DNA of 64,000 bases from Anaerolineae bacterium (lineage in GTDB: Bacteria > Chloroflexota > Anaerolineae > Anaerolineales > Villigracilaceae). The notes under the pieces are model-generated. The model searched no databases. It worked only from the letters and a program-made list of their open reading frames with translations, and was not told the origin of the DNA. Below, piece after piece: positions 59,810-64,000 of the stretch (positions within the stretch are counted from its first letter, which is position 1; each line of letters begins with the position of its first letter). A program made the translations under genes and the position numbers. The DNA lies in NCBI GenBank assembly GCA_021324435.1, contig JAJPIZ010000028.1:62001-126000 (forward strand), in the 5' to 3' direction.

Positions 59810-59835
59810 AAAATCTGTAGCCGCTGGAGGATGCC

Positions 59836-60603
59836 ATGCCAGACTTTCCGGTCATTCGGGCTTTTCGAGAAAGCAAGACGCCGATCCGTCCGTTACTGCG
59901 TCGCTTTGGCGTGGTGAAAACAACCATCGCGGTTACGCTTATCGCCATCGTCTTCTCGGTGATCATCACCGCGGCCATTGACTTTGTAATAGACGGTTAT
60001 ATCTCCCAGACGGCCATCATCCTATCCATTGCCGCGCCAGCCATTATTGCGCCTCTCTTTGAGTATCGTTCTCTTTCCCTGCTCGATCAATTGGACAAGA
60101 CCGAACAGCAGTTGAGAATTCTGTCCGTCACCGACGACCTGACCGGGGCTTACAACCGCCGTCATTTCTTTGAACTGGCAAACAACGAGATCGCACGCAT
60201 CCAGCGTTACGGCGGGACCTGCTCCATCGCCATTTTGGATTTCGACAATTTTAAAATGGTCAACGACACCTACGGTCACATTGCAGGCGACCAGGCGCTT
60301 GTACAGGTCAGCAAAGCCTGCATGGAAAACATCCGCGGGAACGATGTGTTTGCAAGATACGGCGGCGATGAGTTTGTCTTTTTGTTCCCTCAAACAAGCG
60401 ATGCGCAGGCCAAGGAATGCCTGGATCGAGTGATGAAGAAGATTGCCGAGATCACCATCCACGCGGAGGTTGACATTCATCCTAAAGTCAGCATCGGCTT
60501 GTACACCTTCAGCCCGAAAATCAACACCCTCGACAGCCTCCTGCAAAACGCAGACATCGCGTTATACAAAGCCAAACAAAGCGGCGGAAATCGAGTCGCT
60601 TAA
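59836..60603 (+). CDS. Membrane-bound diguanylate cyclase
   Basis: A 255-residue protein. Two helices at about 29-50 and 56-74, a short coiled coil, then a GGDEF domain from about 95: DDLTGAYNRRHFFEL, DFDNFKMVNDTYGHIAGD, and the active-site loop RYGGDEFVFLFP. The RxxD product-inhibition site is not evident before the loop. It makes c-di-GMP, the counterpart of the HD-GYP protein at 26745. Confidence 0.92.
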   Translation: MPDFPVIRAFRESKTPIRPLLRRFGVVKTTIAVTLIAIVFSVIITAAIDFVIDGYISQTAIILSIAAPAIIAPLFEYRSLSLLDQLDKTEQQLRILSVTDDLTGAYNRRHFFELANNEIARIQRYGGTCSIAILDFDNFKMVNDTYGHIAGDQALVQVSKACMENIRGNDVFARYGGDEFVFLFPQTSDAQAKECLDRVMKKIAEITIHAEVDIHPKVSIGLYTFSPKINTLDSLLQNADIALYKAKQSGGNRVA

Positions 60604-60670
60604 CCCGCACTTGACAGTCCCTTGTTTTTGCAGATAATAAAGGCCAACAGGCGAGCCTAATAAAGGCAAT

Positions 60671-60946
60671 GAAAGAGGAAAGTAGATCGGCGGATGCCGT
60701 CAGAGAGGCGCAAGAGCAAAGTTGGAACTTACGCCCGGCACAAACCAGTCGAAGTTCCCTCTTGAGCCGCTCGAGTGAAGCGTGCCATGGTCGCTTCAAG
60801 TGTCACGTGTGTAGTCCGAGCCGCAGTCCCAGCGTTAAGCGGGAGGCCGATAATTGTCGGCGCAAAGTGGATTCATAGAATCAACGTGGGTGGTACCGCG
60901 GGAAGTCTCCCTCCCGTCCCATTGTGTGGACGGGAGGTTTTGTTTT
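60671..60946 (+). ncRNA. T-box leader, phenylalanine specific
   Basis: The T-box sequence AACGTGGGTGGTACCGCGG is at 60883-60901 and the terminator stem CCTCCCGTCC/GGACGGGAGG with T run at 60910-60946. Stem I base pairs AAGAGG (60673-60678) with CCTCTT (60758-60763); the enclosed internal loop has AGTA on one side and GAAG-TTC on the other, placing the specifier TTC (Phe) at 60755-60757. Uncharged tRNA-Phe would stabilise the antiterminator and switch on pheS-pheT. This fits the gene downstream. Confidence 0.93.
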
Positions 60947-60985
60947 AGACCATAGACGATGGTCAATCGTCCACGGTCCATCGTC
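60947..60985. repeat. Copy of the dispersed GACCGTGGAC repeat upstream of pheS
   Basis: AGACCATAGACGATGGTCAA and TCGTCCACGGTCCATCGTC form an inverted repeat directly after the T-box terminator and before the pheS ribosome site. Confidence 0.65.
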
Positions 60986-61000
60986 ATTTTGGAGGCATGA

Positions 61001-62059
61001 ATGCTCGATAAATTAAGCGAGATCGAAAAAAACGCGTTGGATGCTTTGCAATCTGTGCAAGACGCATCTTCCCTCGACGCGTGGCGGGTCGCCCAACTGG
61101 GACGTAGTTCGCCGCTGATGAAGGTCTTTGCAGAGTTGGGCAAACTCTCAAAGGAAGAGAAACCCGTTGTCGGGGCGGCCGCGAACCGAGTTAAAGTCGC
61201 GTTGGAGGCCGCGCTCGAGGAACGGGCAAAGGCCGTCAAGTCCGCGGCATTGGCAAAGTCGCTCGAAGAAGAAGCGCTGGATGTGACTCTGCCGGGCCGC
61301 ACGATCCACCATGGACGCCTGCATCCGTCCACGCAACAACTGCGGCGCGTGCTTGCCATTCTGGCTGAGATGGGATTCCAGGTTTACACATCGCGCGAAG
61401 TCGAAACCGATGAAATGAATTTCCAACTGCTGAACTTCCCGCCGCATCATCCTGCGCGCGACATGCAGGATTCATTTTACGTGGAGGCAGGCCAGCGTGG
61501 CGACAACCCGATTTTGTTACGCACCCATACTTCGCCGGGACAAATTCATGCCATGCGGCAGTTCGCGGCAATGAATCCGAAAGACCCGCCCCCCATCCGC
61601 ATCGCGTTGCCCGGCATGTGTTTTCGCTATGAACAGATCACGGCGCGTTCCGAGATTCAATTCAATCAAGTGGAGGGACTGGCCGTCGGCAAAGGCATCA
61701 CATTCAGCGATCTGAAAGGCACGCTGATTGACTTTGCGCATCGCATGTTCGGGCAGAACGCGCGCACGCGTTTCCGCGCTTCGTATTTCCCGTTCACAGA
61801 GCCATCCGCAGAAATGGATGTGGAATGTTTCGTGTGCGGCGGCAAAGGCTGTCAGGTCTGCAAGAATTCGGGCTGGCTCGAAATTCTCGGCTGCGGCATG
61901 GTGCATCCGGTCGTTCTACAAAATGGCGGATACGATCCGAAAATCTATTCGGGCTACGCCTGGGGCATGGGGCCGGAACGTCAATTGATGTTACGCTACA
62001 GAATCGAAGACATCCGGTATTTCTGGGGAAATGATGTTCGATTCCTGGAACAATTCTAG
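61001..62059 (+). CDS. pheS: Phenylalanyl-tRNA synthetase alpha subunit
   Basis: A 352-residue class II synthetase. N-terminal coiled coil (about 1-90), motif 2 region PGMCFRYEQITARSEIQFNQVEG and motif 3 GYAWGMGPERQLMLRYRIEDIR. Two additional cysteine pairs in CFVCGGKGCQVCKNSG may bind zinc, as in some bacterial PheS. GGAGG lies 5 nt before the ATG. Controlled by the T-box. pheT follows, but only after a four-helix-bundle gene. Confidence 0.95.
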   Translation: MLDKLSEIEKNALDALQSVQDASSLDAWRVAQLGRSSPLMKVFAELGKLSKEEKPVVGAAANRVKVALEAALEERAKAVKSAALAKSLEEEALDVTLPGRTIHHGRLHPSTQQLRRVLAILAEMGFQVYTSREVETDEMNFQLLNFPPHHPARDMQDSFYVEAGQRGDNPILLRTHTSPGQIHAMRQFAAMNPKDPPPIRIALPGMCFRYEQITARSEIQFNQVEGLAVGKGITFSDLKGTLIDFAHRMFGQNARTRFRASYFPFTEPSAEMDVECFVCGGKGCQVCKNSGWLEILGCGMVHPVVLQNGGYDPKIYSGYAWGMGPERQLMLRYRIEDIRYFWGNDVRFLEQF

Positions 62060-62086
62060 ATTTGCAAATGGTGAATCGGATAAATG

Positions 62087-62613
62087 GATATTCGATAATT
62101 TGATACTCGATATTCGAAAGGGAACAGTATGAGCATCAGCGGATTGGAAAAGTTGGATGTTTGGTGCAAGGCGAGGGACTTCGCAGTGCGTATCAACAAG
62201 GAAGTTCTACCTTTGCTCCCAGTTGAAGAGAAATGGTCGCTCGATCAACAACTCCGCCGCTCCTCCCAGAGTATTTCTGCGAACATTGCCGAGGGCCATG
62301 GGCGTTTTTACTTTCAAGACAACGTTCGTTTCTGCTATATTGCTCGTGGTTCATTGGAAGAAACTTTGAGTTACATCGTCTACGCAAACCAAGTCGGATA
62401 TATTTCCGAGGCCCTTTACAAAAGTCTGGCATTAGATGGAGAGAATCTGAACCGGCTTATCAATGGCTACATTGGCTTTCTCAAAAAGAGCAAACAAGGA
62501 GCCAACGGACCTGGCGCAAATTACACTATCCGCGAGACTCTGTCAGATTACATCGTCGAAGATAATTTGGCATTGCCAACAGACTCGAATATCGAATAAC
62601 GAATATCGAACTC
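62087..62613. mobile_element. Putative inverted-repeat element splitting pheS and pheT
   Basis: The left side contains GATATTCGATA and TCGATATTCGA (62107-62117), the right side TCGAATATCGA (62585-62595) and ATATCGAACTC; 16 of 21 positions match over the longer arm. The element holds only the four-helix-bundle gene, whose last codons and stop lie inside the right repeat. No transposase is seen. The arms differ in sequence from those at 8738-9196. Confidence 0.45.
62129..62599 (+). CDS. Four-helix-bundle protein (S23 / intervening-sequence family), second copy
   Basis: A 156-residue helical protein. The S23 pattern is LEKLDVWCKARDFAVRI, then SLDQQLRRSSQSISANIAEGHGRF, and a long C-terminal helix. 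It is divergent from the copy at 8784 and has a C-terminal extension of about 40 residues. It lies between pheS and pheT in the same direction, so it is co-transcribed under the Phe T-box. No relation to translation is implied. Confidence 0.88.
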   Translation: MSISGLEKLDVWCKARDFAVRINKEVLPLLPVEEKWSLDQQLRRSSQSISANIAEGHGRFYFQDNVRFCYIARGSLEETLSYIVYANQVGYISEALYKSLALDGENLNRLINGYIGFLKKSKQGANGPGANYTIRETLSDYIVEDNLALPTDSNIE

Positions 62614-62626
62614 CGAAGGAGTATTT

Positions 62627-64000
62627 ATGAAGATACCTCTATCATGGTTGAAAGATTTCATTGACCTCGACGGCCTGTCCGTGGAAGACATTGCCCGCAA
62701 ATTGACGCTTGCCGGTTTGGAAGTGGATGAGATTCAATATGTTGGCCTGCCCATGCCGACTTACAAAGACGGCGAAAAGCATGAATTCAAAACCAGCGGC
62801 ATCGCATGGGACCGCGAGAAGATCGTCGTGGCGGAAATTCGCGAGGTCATGCCGCATCCCAACGCGGACCGACTGACTCTGCTCGATCTATTCGACGGAC
62901 AGCAGGCCCAAACCGTGCTCACCGGCGCGCCAAATATTTTTCACTTGAAAGGACAGGGCAAACTCGCTAAACCAATCAAGGTCGCGTATGCCAAAGAGGG
63001 CGCGACGCTGTATGACGGTCACGCCGAAGGCTTGCAATTGACGACTCTCAAGCGCGCCAAGATTCGCGGCGTAGATTCGTATTCGATGGTCTGCTCGGAA
63101 AAGGAATTGGGCATCACCGAAGAACACGAGGGCATCATCCTGCTGGATGACGACGCGCGGGTCGGAATGCCGCTTGCAGATTATATGGGCGATGCGGTGC
63201 TGGACATTTCCATTTTGCCCAACATGGCGCGCAACGCGAATGTGATCGGCGTGGCGCGCGAACTCGCCGCGCTGACCGGACGCAAACTTAAAAAACCAAC
63301 CGTGGACAATAGACCGAAGACCGTCCACGGTCCACGGTCTAAGGTCGAAAATATCAGCGATCTCGTCTCCATCGAAATCACGAATCCTGAATTGAATCCC
63401 CGTTTCGTGCTGGGATTGATTCGAGACGTTGAGATCAAGCCCAGCCCGTATCAAATCCAGCGGCGGCTCAAGCTGGCGGGCATGCGCCCGATCAACAGCA
63501 TTGTAGACGCGACCAACTACGCCATGCTCGAGCTCGGTGAACCGCTTCACGCCTTCGATTACGATGTGCTCAAAGGACGCGCGGGAAAGAAAAAGATCAA
63601 GATCATCACGCGCAGCGCAAAAGACGGCGAGAGACTCACAACACTCGACAACGTTGAACGCACACTCACTTCCATGAACGTGCTGGTCTGTGATGAAAAA
63701 GGTCCGCTTTCGATGGCAGGCGTGATGGGCGGCGCAGAGTCCGAGGTCACAGAAAAGACGCGCAATGTTCTGCTCGAAGGCGCGGCGTGGAACTTCATCA
63801 ACATCCGCCGCACCGCGAAACAACACAACCTCCCATCCGAGGCTTCGTTCCGATTCTCGCGCGGCGTGCATCCTGCGCTGGCCGAAACCGGCGTGAAGCG
63901 CGGACTGCAACTCATGGCTGAATGGTCCGGTGGAAACGCCGCGCCGGGCCTGGTGGACGAATATCCGCTCAAACCGAACGACCCGACCATCACCGTCACG
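62627..64000 (+). CDS. pheT: Phenylalanyl-tRNA synthetase beta subunit, 3' end outside window
   Basis: The first 458 codons of PheT. The start MKIPLSWLKDFIDL and the tRNA-binding OB-fold region MPHPNADRLTLLDLFDG, then RGVDSYSMVCSEKELGI and the B3/4 editing region (MRPINSIVDATNYAMLELGEPLHAFD) are normal. Residues 225-239 (TVDNRPKTVHGPRSK) are encoded by a dispersed repeat and lie in a linker between LTGRKLKKP and VENISDLVSIEI. GAAGGAG precedes the ATG. The gene is in frame to the window edge. Confidence 0.95.
   Translation, partial: MKIPLSWLKDFIDLDGLSVEDIARKLTLAGLEVDEIQYVGLPMPTYKDGEKHEFKTSGIAWDREKIVVAEIREVMPHPNADRLTLLDLFDGQQAQTVLTGAPNIFHLKGQGKLAKPIKVAYAKEGATLYDGHAEGLQLTTLKRAKIRGVDSYSMVCSEKELGITEEHEGIILLDDDARVGMPLADYMGDAVLDISILPNMARNANVIGVARELAALTGRKLKKPTVDNRPKTVHGPRSKVENISDLVSIEITNPELNPRFVLGLIRDVEIKPSPYQIQRRLKLAGMRPINSIVDATNYAMLELGEPLHAFDYDVLKGRAGKKKIKIITRSAKDGERLTTLDNVERTLTSMNVLVCDEKGPLSMAGVMGGAESEVTEKTRNVLLEGAAWNFINIRRTAKQHNLPSEASFRFSRGVHPALAETGVKRGLQLMAEWSGGNAAPGLVDEYPLKPNDPTITVT
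63298..63345. repeat. In-frame GACCGTGGAC repeat inside pheT
   Basis: ACCGTGGACAATAGACCG is identical to the metH copy over 18 nt, followed by GACCGTCCACGGTCCACGG. It encodes TVDNRPKTVHGPRSK. The arms GACCGTGGAC and GTCCACGGTC are inverted. Confidence 0.85.

Overview
The window is a bacterial chromosomal segment of moderately high GC with clear Shine-Dalgarno sites. It carries housekeeping metabolism, two leader riboswitches, four tRNAs and many dispersed palindromic repeats. A MalT-like/BTAD regulator, many multi-pass ArnT/GT39-like proteins, lipoproteins with Thr/Pro-rich stalks, an S-box leader and a phenylalanyl T-box suggest a Chloroflexota (Anaerolineae-like) genome. That placement is inferred from gene content, not from a marker phylogeny.

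Layout. 1-3.1 kb: a minus-strand four-gene operon, vapB-vapC, a winged-helix protein and a GHKL-type ATPase that runs off the left edge; this is the best candidate here for an undescribed (possibly defence) system. 3.3-5.7 kb: ettA followed by two stray copies of its own 3' end, a DUF2283 gene and a truncated partner. 5.7-9.2 kb: membrane proteins, a BNR-repeat protein and a four-helix-bundle gene framed by inverted repeats. 9.2-12.4 kb: an ArsR-controlled sulfur-relay/electron-transfer operon (DsrE2, TusA, DsrM-like, DsrK-like). 12.5-16.6 kb: MFS transporter, methyltransferase, glycosyltransferase. 16.7-18.5 kb: an AT-rich EcoRV-type restriction-modification pair. 18.5-22.8 kb: hutI, arginase, response regulator, inositol monophosphatase. 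22.9-28.2 kb: a STAND/BTAD regulator, two tiny coupled genes (one of NHLP-clan type) and a PAS-GAF-HD-GYP protein. 28.2-30.2 kb: thioredoxin, surE and four tRNAs. 30.2-45.2 kb: a large Fn3-like surface protein, a membrane protein with a LmbE-type deacetylase, hutH, a GH5 lipoprotein, a zinc-ribbon protein, a histone-deacetylase-like enzyme, OsmC, a sugar-dehydrogenase lipoprotein. 45.3-46.7 kb: tungstate-type ABC permease and ATPase without a binding protein. 46.9-56.0 kb: SAM-I riboswitch, two small genes, metH and a bifunctional Hcy-methyltransferase/MTHFR. 56.5-60.6 kb: a membrane glycosyltransferase, coaX, a polysaccharide deacetylase and a GGDEF protein. 60.7 kb to the right edge: Phe T-box, pheS, a second four-helix-bundle gene and pheT (cut by the window).

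The recurrent theme is small palindromic repeats that sit between genes and also inside them. metH contains an in-frame DUF559 nuclease domain framed by GC-rich palindromes, and metH and pheT share an in-frame repeat that encodes TVDNRP in both proteins. Two unrelated loci carry four-helix-bundle genes framed by inverted repeats, one of them splitting pheS from pheT. I read these as short inverted-repeat elements, some with a small-protein cargo, that insert with little damage to the host gene.
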